DNA of 64,000 nt from Chitinophagaceae bacterium UBA1953. GTDB lineage: Bacteria; Bacteroidota; Bacteroidia; Chitinophagales; Chitinophagaceae. The stretch is taken from NCBI GenBank assembly GCA_002336115.1, contig DDEN01000041.1, positions 9,393 through 73,392 on the forward strand. The letters are read 5' to 3'. The translations under genes were made by a program, and so were the position numbers. Positions 24,891-36,000 of this stretch are shown here, one piece after another (position 1 is the stretch's first letter; each line of letters starts with the position of its first letter). Under the pieces are notes generated by a model that worked only from the letters and a program-made list of their open reading frames with translations, did no database searches and was not told where the DNA came from.

Positions 24891-25628
24891 ATGAATTTTT
24901 TTACACACTTAGGCAGGTTTCTTTTAATGATAAAGGGGATGTTTTCAAAACCGGAAAACCATCGCATGTACTGGAAAGAGCTGATGCACCAATGCAATGA
25001 AATTGGCATCCGTTCTGTAGGGATCGTTGTTATTATTTCCATATTCCTTGGTGCTGTTACTGCCGTACAAACAGCCTACCAGTTAATTTCTCCTTTAATT
25101 GCGAAAACAGTAATTGCAGTAATTGTACGTGACAATATCATTCTTGAACTTGCGCCTACATTAATCTGTGTTGTTCTGGCAGGTGTGGTTGGCAGCCGTA
25201 TTGCAAGTGAACTGGGAAACATGCGTACAAGTGAACAGATTGATGCACTTGAAATTATGGGAATTAATACTAAAGCGTACTTAATAATGCCCAAAATTCT
25301 TGCTGCTTTAATAGTGGTGCCATGCCTCGTTGTACTTGCTGCAGTTCTTGGAATATGGGGAGGTAAAATAGCAGGCGAATTATCAGGCATTTTGCCTGCC
25401 GATATTTATAATGAAGGCTTATTGGAAGATTTTATTCCGTATAATGTATTTTTTGCTTTGAGTAAAACATACACTTATGCGTTTATTATTTCAAGTGTGC
25501 CTGCTTATTACGGCTATCATGTACAAGGTGGGGCACTCGAAATTGGAAGAGCAAGTACAACATCAGTTATTGTTAGCTGTATTTTAATTTTATTAGCCGA
25601 CTATGCGTTGGCCGCAATTCTTTTATAA
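24891..25628 (+). CDS. MlaE-family ABC transporter permease
   Basis: MlaE permeases move phospholipids between membranes, or other lipids, with an MlaF ATPase. The 245-residue inner-membrane protein has several hydrophobic segments (IVVIISIFLGAVTAVQTAYQ, LAPTLICVVLAGVVGSRIAS, AALIVVPCLVVLAAVLGIWG, VSCILILLADYALAAILL). The family signature VGSRIASELGNMRTSEQIDALEIMG is present in pieces around residues 100-125. The ATPase gene begins 5 bp after its stop, so they form an operon. An MlaD substrate-binding gene is not present next to it. Confidence 0.93.
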   Translation: MNFFTHLGRFLLMIKGMFSKPENHRMYWKELMHQCNEIGIRSVGIVVIISIFLGAVTAVQTAYQLISPLIAKTVIAVIVRDNIILELAPTLICVVLAGVVGSRIASELGNMRTSEQIDALEIMGINTKAYLIMPKILAALIVVPCLVVLAAVLGIWGGKIAGELSGILPADIYNEGLLEDFIPYNVFFALSKTYTYAFIISSVPAYYGYHVQGGALEIGRASTTSVIVSCILILLADYALAAILL

Positions 25629-25632
25629 CAGC

Positions 25633-26442
25633 ATGATTGAAATAAAAAATATACACAAAGGCTTTGGCGATAAAACGGTTATTGAAGATGTTTCTGCAGT
25701 TCTGGAAACGGGTAAATGCAACCTCATTATTGGCGCAAGCGGAAGCGGAAAAACTGTTTTAATGAAGTGTATTGTTGGTTTGTTTGAACCGGACAACGGC
25801 GAAATTATGTATGATGAGGCGAATTTCACCACCATGTCTGCTGAAGAAAGAAAACAAACCCGTCAGCAGATTGGAATGCTTTTTCAGGGTTCAGCTTTAT
25901 TCGATTCCATGACAGTGGAGCAAAATGTGATGTTTCCGCTTGACATGTTTACAAACTTAACCGGCAAACAAAAACATGAAAAAGCAGATGAGGTTCTGGC
26001 CCGTGTAAACCTTACAGGTTCAAATAAAAAATATCCTGCTGAAATCAGTGGGGGCATGAAGAAACGAGTAGGTATTGCAAGAGCCATTGTACTTAACCCA
26101 AAGTTCTTGTTCTGTGACGAACCTAACTCCGGCCTTGACCCAAAAACATCTTTGGTCATCGATAAACTGATCAAAGAAATCACCATTGAATACGGCATGA
26201 CAACGGTTGTAAATACCCACGACATGAACAGTGTAATGGAAATAGGCGACAATATTATTTTCATGCACCAAGGCAGAAAAGAATGGGAAGGAACAAACAA
26301 AGACATTATTTTCAGCAAAAATGAAGAACTGAATAAATTCATTTTTGCATCCGATTTTCTGCGGGATGCAAAGGACATGCGTATGCTTGAAGCAAAAGGA
26401 AAAATCAGTGACAACAGAAATATGGATGAACTGCTGAAGTAA
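25633..26442 (+). CDS. MlaF-type ABC transporter ATP-binding protein
   Basis: This is the cytosolic ATPase partner of the permease just upstream. The 269-residue protein has the Walker A motif GASGSGKT (34-41), a Q-loop in IGMLFQGSALFDSMTV, the signature SGGMKKRVGIARA (from 139), Walker B FLFCDEP (D162/E163) and a VNTHDMNSV switch histidine. The ATG at 25633 is used; an in-frame upstream codon at 25603 would overlap the permease gene without added homology. The MlaF-like SGGMKKR signature supports lipid transport. Confidence 0.93.
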   Translation: MIEIKNIHKGFGDKTVIEDVSAVLETGKCNLIIGASGSGKTVLMKCIVGLFEPDNGEIMYDEANFTTMSAEERKQTRQQIGMLFQGSALFDSMTVEQNVMFPLDMFTNLTGKQKHEKADEVLARVNLTGSNKKYPAEISGGMKKRVGIARAIVLNPKFLFCDEPNSGLDPKTSLVIDKLIKEITIEYGMTTVVNTHDMNSVMEIGDNIIFMHQGRKEWEGTNKDIIFSKNEELNKFIFASDFLRDAKDMRMLEAKGKISDNRNMDELLK

Positions 26443-26488
26443 GCAGGTTGATAACAGAAATTATTTACCGGTTATTCAATAAGCATTC

Positions 26489-27319
26489 ATGAATTACAAA
26501 TCGTTTTTACTCATTCTCGTTTGTTTATTTACAGCGCCATTACTTGCTCATGAATTCTGGCTGCAGCCTCAGCAATTCCTGTTTAGTGCAGGAGATGAAA
26601 TAAATATCAGGTTTCAGGTTGGTGAAAAATTTGCCGGAAACAACTGGAAAGGGTCGTACCAAAAAGTAAAAGACATCAGGCTCTATTATGTTGATGTTAC
26701 AGATGACCTGAGTGGTGCTTTAACGGACGACGAAGGTGATTCGCTGCAATTTTCCATGTTTGAAGAAGGTACAGCAATGATTACGTTCAACAGTATTAAT
26801 TCTTCCATACAGCTAAATGCAAAAGAATTCAATGCCTATCTTGAAGAAGATGGACTGAACGGTGCTATTGAATACAGAAAAAATCATAACGAAACCGACT
26901 CTTCAGCTAATGAACTATACCAACGTTCAGTTAAAACAATTGTGCAGGTAGGATCAAAAAAAACAGATGTATTCAAAGCGCAGACAAACCTTCCGCTTGA
27001 TCTGATACCACAATCAAATCCATACACAATCGGCAATAATCAAACCATGAACATGAAAGTGTTGTTTATGGGGAAGCCATTAGCCAATGTAAAAATGAAA
27101 ACATGGCAACGTATTGCCGGTAACATAAGCGACAGTAGTTATATCACAAATGAAAAAGGTGAATTCAGTTTTCCGGTAAACACTGCCGGAGAGTGGATGG
27201 TAAGCTGTGTACACATGATTCGCCTCGATAATAACAGTGATGCACAATGGCAAAGCTATTGGGGCAGCGTAACCTGGGGTTATACAGGTTCCGCAGCTTC
27301 CCGTTTAACCAGCAGGTAG
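26489..27319 (+). CDS. DUF4198 domain secreted protein
   Basis: The 276-residue protein starts with a signal peptide (MNYKSFLLILVCLFTAPLLA), and the mature part begins HEFWLQPQQFLFSAGDEINI, the hallmark start of DUF4198 proteins. Members are periplasmic or surface beta-sandwich proteins, some linked with metal uptake. A C-terminal beta domain includes VLFMGKPLANVKMKTWQ, KGEFSFPVNTAGEWMVSCVH and YWGSVTW, in the style of carboxypeptidase-regulatory domains. The gene is 46 bp after the ATPase gene and may share its transcript, but no functional link is proven. Confidence 0.75.
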   Translation: MNYKSFLLILVCLFTAPLLAHEFWLQPQQFLFSAGDEINIRFQVGEKFAGNNWKGSYQKVKDIRLYYVDVTDDLSGALTDDEGDSLQFSMFEEGTAMITFNSINSSIQLNAKEFNAYLEEDGLNGAIEYRKNHNETDSSANELYQRSVKTIVQVGSKKTDVFKAQTNLPLDLIPQSNPYTIGNNQTMNMKVLFMGKPLANVKMKTWQRIAGNISDSSYITNEKGEFSFPVNTAGEWMVSCVHMIRLDNNSDAQWQSYWGSVTWGYTGSAASRLTSR

Positions 27320-27397
27320 CTTTCGCATCAGATATAAATCGTTTCTGAAGAAACAAAAAGCCACTTTCAAACTACATTAAATAACCACATTAAACTA

Positions 27398-27427
27398 TTT
27401 TCATCAGCCATCCATCCCCTATCTTTG
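27398..27427 (+). promoter_or_regulatory. Putative sucD promoter (TTTT, 18 bp, TATCTTTG)
   Basis: TATCTTTG at 27420-27427 is a full match to TAnnTTTG. TTTT at 27398-27401 is the -33 candidate at 18 bp. The leader to the ATG at 27448 is about 14 nt. Confidence 0.55.
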
Positions 27428-27447
27428 CCCAACTTTAAAATTGTCAT

Positions 27448-28320
27448 ATGAGCATCCTCGTAAATAAAAATTCCAAAGTTATTGTTCAGGGATTTACAGG
27501 CACGGAAGGAACCTTTCATGCAACACAAATGATTGAATACGGTACCAATGTTGTAGGTGGCGTTACCCCGGGGAAAGGTGGCACAACACACCTCGACCGC
27601 CCTGTTTTTAATACAGTGGAAGATGCGGTAAAACAGGCAGGGGCAAATGTGAGCATCATCTTTGTTCCACCGGCATTTGCAGCCGATGCTATTATGGAAG
27701 CTGCCGCTGCAGGCATTGAACTGATTGTTTGTATTACAGAAGGCATTCCTGTTCAGGATATGGTGAAGGCGAAAAATTACCTGTTAAGTACCAATGCGAG
27801 GCTGATTGGCCCTAACTGCCCCGGTGTTATTACTGCCGGCGAATGTAAAGTAGGTATTATGCCTGGTTTTGTATTTAAACAGGGACGTATTGGAATTGTT
27901 TCAAAAAGCGGAACCTTAACGTACGAAGCTGCAGACCAGGTTGCCAAAGCAGGGCTTGGTGTTAGCACTGCAGTTGGTATTGGTGGCGATCCCATCATTG
28001 GCACAACAACAAAAGAAGTGCTTGAACTGTTTATGAATGATGATGAAACCGATGCAGTTGTTATGATTGGTGAAATTGGTGGTGGTATGGAAGCAGAAGC
28101 TGCCCGTTGGTACAAACAGAACCCAAAGAAACCGGTTGTTGGTTTTATTGCCGGACAAACAGCTCCTCCGGGTCGCCGTATGGGGCATGCCGGTGCTATA
28201 ATTGGTGGCGCTGAAGATACTGCTGCTGCCAAAATGAAAATTATGACCGAATGTGGTATTCATGTTGTAGCAAGCCCGGCTGACATTGGCAAAACAATGG
28301 CTGGGATTGTAAAAAAATAA
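27448..28320 (+). CDS. sucD: Succinate-CoA ligase alpha subunit
   Basis: SucD with SucC makes succinate and ATP (or GTP) from succinyl-CoA in the citric acid cycle. The 290-residue protein starts SILVNKNSKVIVQGFTGTEG, the CoA-binding fold. It has the RLIGPNCPGVI motif, GFVFKQGRIGIVSKSGTLTYEA in pieces, and the active phosphohistidine in RRMGHAGAIIGG (H247). The length is normal. The beta-subunit gene sucC is not adjacent, which is common in Bacteroidota. It has its own promoter and terminator. Confidence 0.97.
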   Translation: MSILVNKNSKVIVQGFTGTEGTFHATQMIEYGTNVVGGVTPGKGGTTHLDRPVFNTVEDAVKQAGANVSIIFVPPAFAADAIMEAAAAGIELIVCITEGIPVQDMVKAKNYLLSTNARLIGPNCPGVITAGECKVGIMPGFVFKQGRIGIVSKSGTLTYEAADQVAKAGLGVSTAVGIGGDPIIGTTTKEVLELFMNDDETDAVVMIGEIGGGMEAEAARWYKQNPKKPVVGFIAGQTAPPGRRMGHAGAIIGGAEDTAAAKMKIMTECGIHVVASPADIGKTMAGIVKK

Positions 28321-28339
28321 TTCATTTCAAATTTTGTTC

Positions 28340-28365
28340 AACCCTGCAGCTACTGCGGGGTTTTT
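28340..28365 (+). terminator. Intrinsic terminator of sucD
   Basis: AACCCTGCAG (28340-28349), loop CTA, CTGCGGGGTT (28353-28362), with T to 28365. One G-U pair lies in the stem. Confidence 0.8.
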
Positions 28366-28388
28366 ATTTTAATCACATTAAACAAAAA

Positions 28389-28961
28389 ATGAACAACCTG
28401 TATATACAAGATCAGTCATTCTCCGGAATTGATTCTAGCAAATCAGCAATTAAGCTGGCCGACTATGATAATTGCAAATTCATCAACTGTAATTTTTCCG
28501 AAACCGATCTTTCTAAATTCACATTTATTGACTGTGAGTTTGAAAGCTGCAATTTAAGTACAGCAAACATCAGCAGTACTTCGTTTCAGGATGTAAAATT
28601 CAGTAATTGCAAAATGCTGGGGCTTCATTTTGAAGACTGCAACCTGTTTTTATTAAATATGTCGTTTCACCATTGTATTCTTAACCTTTGTTCATTTTAC
28701 AAACTGAAACTGAAAGAATGCAACTTCATCAATTGCAGTCTGCAGGAAGCTGATTTTACTGAAGCCGATTTAAGTGGTGCAGCATTTCACAACAGCAATC
28801 TTACAGGTGCAAGATTTGATCACACAAATCTTGAAAAAGCCGACTTTCGTTCAGCTATGCAGTATTCTGTTAATCCATCCATCAATAAAATTAAAAAGGC
28901 AAAATTTTCTATTGATGGAATTAAAGGACTACTTGACCAATACGATATTATTATTGAATAA
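28389..28961 (+). CDS. Pentapeptide-repeat protein
   Basis: The 190-residue protein consists almost wholly of pentapeptide repeats with pattern A(N/D)Lxx, for example FINCNFSETDLSKF, CSLQEADFTEADLSGAAF, NLTGARFDHTNLEKADF. These fold as a right-handed square beta-helix. Cysteines recur at repeat corners (NCKF, NCNF, DCEF). No signal peptide or other domain is present. Some family members mimic DNA and bind gyrase, but many have no known role, so no function is assigned. A terminator shared with the convergent gene follows. Confidence 0.88.
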   Translation: MNNLYIQDQSFSGIDSSKSAIKLADYDNCKFINCNFSETDLSKFTFIDCEFESCNLSTANISSTSFQDVKFSNCKMLGLHFEDCNLFLLNMSFHHCILNLCSFYKLKLKECNFINCSLQEADFTEADLSGAAFHNSNLTGARFDHTNLEKADFRSAMQYSVNPSINKIKKAKFSIDGIKGLLDQYDIIIE

Positions 28962-28963
28962 AA

Positions 28964-28985
28964 AACCTCCGCCGTGGCGGAGGTT
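28964..28985. terminator. Shared terminator between convergent pentapeptide and DUF4476 genes
   Basis: AACCTCCGCC (28964-28973), GT, GGCGGAGGTT (28976-28985). The A-run before and the base composition allow termination from both sides. Confidence 0.65.
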
Positions 28986-29026
28986 AAAGGAATAGATGCT
29001 TCTGCTTAATAAGTACTGCTTTACTG

Positions 29027-29797
29027 TTAATCTCTGTACCCGGCAATATATTGAGTAAGTTCTGTTTTACTGTTTCCAAAATCAAAGACATCATTTACCA
29101 CAAAATAGTTGCCTCTGTCGGTTGTATAACGGTATGCAAATTTTGCAAGATCAAGTTTGTTGCGTTCAAAATCAAAGAGCAATGCAAGATCTTTCACCTG
29201 CTCAGAAGAAACATTATTCTGTGGAAGTACCGAACGTAGCAGATCAAGGCGCTTGTTGTCGAAACTTTCATTTTTTACCTGCTGCTTCAGTTGCTGAAAC
29301 GAATTAGTACTCATTCCATAATTACGCCCGTTATTCCATCCATCGTTATTACGGTTATCCCGGCCACTGTTCCATTCGTCATTATCCTTGCTGTTACGAT
29401 CCCTGTTATTATTCCAGTTATCATCATAACGGTTATCAATAGCCTGTTCATCAACAAACACTTTTCCGAAACGATTAATGATTATATCGGTATGAATACC
29501 ATAACGTACATTCAGGCTGGTGTTATAAATCATCTTTCCATAACGATTAGAAACATTTCTGCCCCATCCACGGTTATCGTAATTTTTATCTGTTACATAA
29601 ATCTGTAAACGGTGAAAGCCCTGGCTGAGATTACCAACACGAATTTCGTTGTTGTTATTCTGCATTTCACGTCCATCAATTAACACACGTACAGGAGTAT
29701 TACTCATGCTTGTAATGCTGAGGCGTGATTGTGCCATTGCAGCAACAACAATTAAGTTTAAAACCAGAATTGAAATAAGAGTAAAAATTTTGTTCAT
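29027..29797 (-). CDS. DUF4476 domain exported protein
   Basis: The 256-residue protein has a signal peptide (MNKIFTLISILVLNLIVVAAMAQ). A first beta-rich domain (RLSITSMSNTPVRVLIDGRE ...) covers about 25-115. A low-complexity Asn/Asp/Arg/Trp linker follows (RYDDNWNNNRDRNSKDNDEW and more). The C-terminal 90 residues form DUF4476 (SFQQLKQQVKNESFDNKRLD ... YFVVNDVFDF), a Bacteroidota helical domain of unknown function. The ATG at 29797 is chosen because a clear AGGAGG (plus 29803-29808 as CCTCCT) sits 5 nt upstream and the signal peptide starts there. Confidence 0.82.
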   Translation of the reverse strand: MNKIFTLISILVLNLIVVAAMAQSRLSITSMSNTPVRVLIDGREMQNNNNEIRVGNLSQGFHRLQIYVTDKNYDNRGWGRNVSNRYGKMIYNTSLNVRYGIHTDIIINRFGKVFVDEQAIDNRYDDNWNNNRDRNSKDNDEWNSGRDNRNNDGWNNGRNYGMSTNSFQQLKQQVKNESFDNKRLDLLRSVLPQNNVSSEQVKDLALLFDFERNKLDLAKFAYRYTTDRGNYFVVNDVFDFGNSKTELTQYIAGYRD

Positions 29798-29802
29798 ATA
29801 AA

Positions 29803-29808
29803 CCTCCT
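29803..29808 (-). promoter_or_regulatory. Strong Shine-Dalgarno site of the DUF4476 gene
   Basis: AGGAGG on the reverse strand lies 5 nt before the ATG at 29797. Such strong sites are uncommon in Bacteroidota, and this one fixes the start. Confidence 0.6.
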
Positions 29809-30002
29809 TTGTTTCCTGTACATATTCCAACCACATGCCAGTCCGGCATTTACGATTGGTAAAGATTCGTTAAAGGAAATTGTGCTTCTCTAAAAATGAT
29901 GCAGCAACAGTAAAAATAAAAAAGAGAATTTATGCAATTCAGCATCCGATTGCATCCTTTAAACGTAATATGTTTTACCTTACATTAATAAAAATTGAAG
30001 CC

Positions 30003-33000
30003 ATGTTGCTGAAAAGAATCTTAATCGTTAACCTTCTTCTTATTTCTTTCTTTACAATGACAAACGCACAGAAAAAATTTAACTATACCGATGCCTGGAA
30101 AAAAGTGGATGAACTTGTTTCCAAAAAAGGGCTGACAGAATCGGCGTTGAAGGAAGTACAGAATATTTATACTGCTGCAAAAAATGAAAAAAATAATGCC
30201 CAGCTCATCAAAGCTCTTGTATTCCGCATTGGTCTTCAACAACAGAAAGAAGAAGATGCAGATGTAAAAGCCATTTTTCAATTAGAAAAAGAAGCAACAA
30301 CAGCAACTGAACCTGCAAAATCCATTCTGCTGAATCTTACTGCAGAAGCTTACTGGCAGTATTTTCAGAACAACCGCTGGAAATTTTACGACCGTTCCAA
30401 TACACAATCATTCAACAAAGAAGATATTGCTACATGGACAATTGATGACCTGCATAAAAAAATGTCAACCTTATATCTTGCTTCACTTCAGCAGAAAAAA
30501 ATATTGCAGCAAACAAAGCTCGCTGAATTTGATCCAATCATCACAAAAGGAAACATGCGACGGCTTCGCCCAACGTTGTTTGACCTGCTGGCTTTTCGTG
30601 CAGTAAGTTATTTTGAAAACGATGAACGCAGCATTACTAAACCAACTGATGCGTTTGAAATGAATTCACCTGCTGCATTCATCACTGCGGCAGAATTTAT
30701 TAAGCAAAAATTTGCATCAACTGATTCATCTTCCCTTCAGTTCAAAGCATTGCAGTTACTACAGGAAATCATTGCCTTTCATCTCAACGATGCACAACCC
30801 GATGCACTGATTGATGCTGACCTTCACCGTATTTCATTTGTCAACAGAACTTCAACACTTGAAAACAAAACAGAATTATACCGCACCGCTTTACAGCACA
30901 TCATCAACAAATTCAAAAATGTTCCGGCAGCAGCACAGGCTTCGTTTTTACTGGCGCAGGATTATGCAACTTTTGCAGCAACTTATGATTTCAAAAAACA
31001 CAAAAGCAATGATGAGCTGAATCCACGTTATTATTATCAGAAAGCAGTTGCCATTTGCAAAGAAGTTTTAAAACAAAAAGAAGAAAGTGAGGGAAAAGTG
31101 AATTGCGGCAACCTGCTGAATAATATTCAGGAATCAGATATCTCCATTATATCAGAAAAAGTAAATATTCCCGGCAAACCATTCCGTTCATTGCTTACTT
31201 ATCGCAATGCAGCAAAAGCATATTTCCGTATTGTAGCAATCGATAAAAAAGCATTTGATGAGATGCAGAACATCCGCTGGCAGGATGAATTCTGGAAAAA
31301 AATTACAGCAATGCCTGTATTGCAGAATTTCAGTTACGCTTTACCTGCAAGTGAAGATTATCAAAAGCACAGTGCAGAAATAAAAACAGATGCATTGCCC
31401 GCAGGCACTTACCTGATTATAGCAAGTACAGATGCAGGTTTTGCTCTAAAGAAAAACACGCTTGCTGCACAGTTTATTTATGTAAGCAACATTGCATGGA
31501 TACATCATAATGATGAATTTTTTGTTGTGAACCGTGAAAGCGGTCAGCCGTTGAAAAATGCATCAGTGATTTTATGGGAGCAGGCCTACGATTCGAAACA
31601 AAGCAGGTATGTACAGGTAAAAGCAGGAACTTATACAAGCAATGCAAATGGAAATTTCAGCATTACAAAAGCACCGGGAAATAATGCTTATACAAGAACA
31701 CTTGAAATAACGTATCAAAACGATCATCTTCATCTTGATGACAGGGCTTATGTGTACGTGTATAAAGACGAAGCAGAAGAAAAGATAAATGAGAAAGAAG
31801 CACGCCGTGTGTTTTTCTTTACTGACCGTTCGATTTATCGTCCGGGGCAGACAGTCTATTTTAAAGGAATTGTTACAATAACCGACTCAGACAACAAAAA
31901 GCCAAAAATTGTAAGTGGGTTAAAAACTACTGTTGTTCTATATGATGCGAATGATGAAAAACTGGATACACTGGTTGTAACAAGCAATGAGTTTGGATCT
32001 TTCTCGGGTAAGTTTGTTATTCCCACTGGAAGAATCACGGGCAGTTATTCCATCCGGGAAATCAGCACAGAAACTGTAACTGAATTTTCTGTGGAAGAAT
32101 ACAAGCGTCCGAAATTTTATGTAGAATATCAACCGGTGAAACAAAGCTTCAGAGTTAATGATGAAATAAAGGTTACTGGTAATGCAAAAGCATATGCCGG
32201 TAATAATATTGATGGTGCATTAGTGAAATACCGTGTTGTTCGTGAACCCAGATTAATTTATCCATGGCTTTGCTGGCGTTGGGGCTGGCCGCAAATGGAT
32301 GAACAGGAAATTGCTCACGGCGAAACAAAAACAAATGCTGATGGAACATTCAACATCAGCTTTACTGCAATTGCCGATAAGAAAGTAAGAAAAGAATTAA
32401 GCCCTGTTTTTGATTACAGAATTATTACTGACGTAACAGATCTCAACGGTGAAACAAGAAGTGCAGAAACAACCATTACTGCAGGGTATCAGTCATTACA
32501 GCTTTCGGTTTCGTTGCCACAAGGTGAAATGATGGTTGCAGACAGTTTAAAACAAATCAGCATCAGCACGCAGAACATGATGGGTGAATTTGTAAAAAGT
32601 AAAGTAACTGTAACAATTCATAAATTAAATGCTCCGACAAGATTAATCCGAGACCGTTACTGGCAGCAACCTGATCAGTTTTTGTTCAATGAGAAAGATT
32701 ATATCGCTTCTTTCCCGAATGATGAATACAACAATGAAACAGAAAAAGAAAGCTGGGAAAAAACACAAAAAGTTTTCGAACGGACTGACAGCTCGGCTTC
32801 GAACTCTCAATTTACAATTATCAATTCTCAATTTTCGCCCGGTTGGTACATCATTGAAGCCACAACAACCGATAAAGATGGTAACGAAATAAAGAACCAG
32901 GCCTTTGTTCAGTTGATTGACGGCAAAACAAAAAATCCTGTTTCGCCTGAATATGTATGGAATCTGCCTGCAGTTAAAACAGCAGAGCCCGGCACAACAG

Positions 33001-36000
33001 CAACACTTTCATTTGGCACAAGTGCAAATGAAGTGTATGTAGTTGAGATCAATCCAAATGAACAAACAAGCAATCTCCGTTATTACCAGTTAAATAATGA
33101 GCAAAAGCAAATCAATGCGGCTGTTACTGAAAAAGAAAGAGGAGGTTTTGGTTACAGTTACTCGTTTGTAAAAAACAACCGCTTCTTCAGTTTTACACGT
33201 TATGTAAATGTACCGTGGACAAATAAAGAATTAAACATCAGTTATGAAACCTTCCGTGATAAAACCTTACCCGGCAGTGAAGAACAATGGAAAGTAAAAA
33301 TAAGCGGGTATAAAGCAGATAAGGTTGCAGCAGAATTACTCACAAGTATGTATGATGCGTCACTCGACCAGTTTAAGCCGCATCAATGGATGAAGCCGGA
33401 GTTGTTTTCTTCTAATTATTTTAATAACAACTGGAACAGTGGAGGATTTGCAGTAACAAATTCTTTAAATAAGAATTGGAACGAGTATGAATGGAAGAGT
33501 TTTGATAAAAGGTATGATGAGATGGTTGGAAGTGTTAACAGAGGGCCACTTTATTATGCACTGCAAGGAAGACTTCCTGGAATAAAGATCAATAATATGA
33601 TGATGCAGAAACAAGAAGCAGCGGATATGAATTTTTCAGGAGCAGCACCGGCGGCTGATACTGCACAATTCAGATTTAATTCACAAAAGCCATTGGGTAT
33701 ATTAAAACAAACTCCATCTGTAAAAGTTGACGAACAACAACAGCAAAAGCAAAACAACGATGCAATCAAAATCCGCAAAAACTTTTCTGAAACTGCATTC
33801 TTCTTTCCTGATCTAAAAACAGATTCGGCAGGTAATATCACATTCAGCTTTACTATGCCTGAATCATTAACACAATGGAAATGGCAGTTGCTTGCACATA
33901 CAAAAGATTTATCAATTGGAGTTTCAGAAAGATCTGTCATCACACAAAAAGATTTAATGGTGCAGCCATTTGCTCCACGATTTTTACGTGAGGGTGACCG
34001 TTTTGAATTCACTGCTAAAATCACCAATCTTACAGATAAGGAATTAAGCGGTGAAAGCAATCTGCAATTGTACAACACAACAACCATGCAGCCGGTTGAT
34101 GGATGGTTCCAGAATACGTTTCCTGTGCAGCATTTTACTGTTGCAGCCGGGCAAAGTACTGTTGTGAAATTCAGAACAGAAGTGCCTTACAACTTTAATG
34201 AAGCACTCACCTACCGCATTGTTGCAAAAGCTGCTGATAAAAGTGATGGCGAAGAAGCAACACTTCCTGTTCTTACAAACCGCATGCTGGTAACTGAAAC
34301 ATTGCCTTTACCTATGCGTGGCGATGGTACAAAGAATTTTTCGTTTACCAAACTATTGCAATCAGACAAGTCGGAAACATTAACGCAGCACAAGCTCACA
34401 ATTGAATACACAAGCAATCCGGCATGGTATGCTGTGCAGGCTCTGCCATACCTGATGGAATATCCATACGAATGTGCAGAACAAACATGGAACCGCTTTT
34501 ATGCCAATGCACTTGCATCGCACATTACATCAAAGCTTCCACGCATTAAAGAAGTATTGGCAAAATGGAAAATCAACAATTCATCTGAGCTGCAAAGCAA
34601 ACTACAGACAAATGAAGAACTGAAATCTGTTTTACTGATTGAAACACCATGGATACTTGATGCGAAAAATGAAGAGCAACAAAAGAAAAATATTTCCTTG
34701 TTGTTTGATGCCATCCGCATGAGTAATGAACTGAGCAAGAACATTGCAAAGCTGCAGGAAATGCAACTTGATAATGGTGGATTTGTATGGTTTAAAGGCG
34801 GCCCCGATGACCGTTACATCACTCAATACATTGTAACAGGTATTGGTCATTTAAAAAAACTGAATGCGTTGCCTAAAGAACAGGAAAAAGCAATTGATGA
34901 AATTCTTGTAACCGCTGTTCCGTATCTCGATAAAAAAATAAAAGAAGATTACAACAACCTGCTGAAATATAAAGCCAATTTAAAAAACAACAACCTTGGC
35001 TATACACAAATTCAGTACTTATACATGCGCAGCTTTTTTAAAGATGTTCCGGTTGCTGCTGCAAGTCAGAAAGCATATAACTATTATTTTAAACAAAGCC
35101 AGCAATACTGGTTGCAGCAAAGCAAATACATGCAGGGAATGATTGCACTTGCGTTGCATAGAAGTAACGACAGTAAAACATCTTCAGCCATTGTAAAATC
35201 ATTGAAAGAAAATGCATTGATAAATGAAGAGATGGGTATGTACTGGAAAGAATTTAATGCAGGATATTACTGGTACCAGGCACCTGTTGAAGCGCAGGCT
35301 TTAATGATTGAAGTATTTAATGATGTTACAAATGATCAGCAGGCTGTTGCTGATTTAAAAACATGGTTACTGAAACAAAAGCAAACACAAAACTGGAAAA
35401 CAACCATTGCAACAGCAGAAGCATGTTATGCATTATTGCTGCAAGGCGGCAAATGGATTGCAACTGAACCTGTGGTTGAAATAAAAGCTGGCGATCAGAT
35501 CTTCAGCACATCAACTGAAAAAACAGAAGCAGGTACAGGATATTTCAAAAGAAGTTTGCAGAGCGATTTTATAAAAACTTCAATGGGAAATATAAAAGTA
35601 ACTGTCAGTAACAGTAACAATCAACCTTCGTGGGGAGCAGCCTACTGGCAATATTTTGAAAACCTTGATAAGATTACTTCTGCTGAAACTCCGTTGAAGC
35701 TGCAGAAAAAATACTTTGTCGAACGCAATACTAACAACGGTCCCGTTCTCACTCCGGTGAATGAAGGTGATGAACTGAAAGTGGGCGATAAAATAAAAGT
35801 ACGTATTGAACTCCGTGTTGATCGTAACATGGAATATGTACACATGAAAGATATGCGCCCAAGTTGCATGGAACCTGTGAATGTGTTAAGCGAATACAAA
35901 TGGCAGGGCGGACTTGGTTATTACGAAAGCACAAAAGATGCCAGCACCAGTTTCTTCTTCAGCTGGTTGCCAAAAGGAACTTATGTGTTTGAGTACCCGA

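Noticed and set aside
29291..29608. Ile/Val/Pro-rich frame opposite the DUF4476 linker
   Set aside because: The Asn/Asp/Arg linker codons read backwards give long Ile/Val runs; no other support.
33554..34087. 177-codon reverse open frame within the macroglobulin gene
   Set aside because: It lies wholly inside a well-supported gene and encodes a low-quality hydrophobic, Cys-rich string without start signals.
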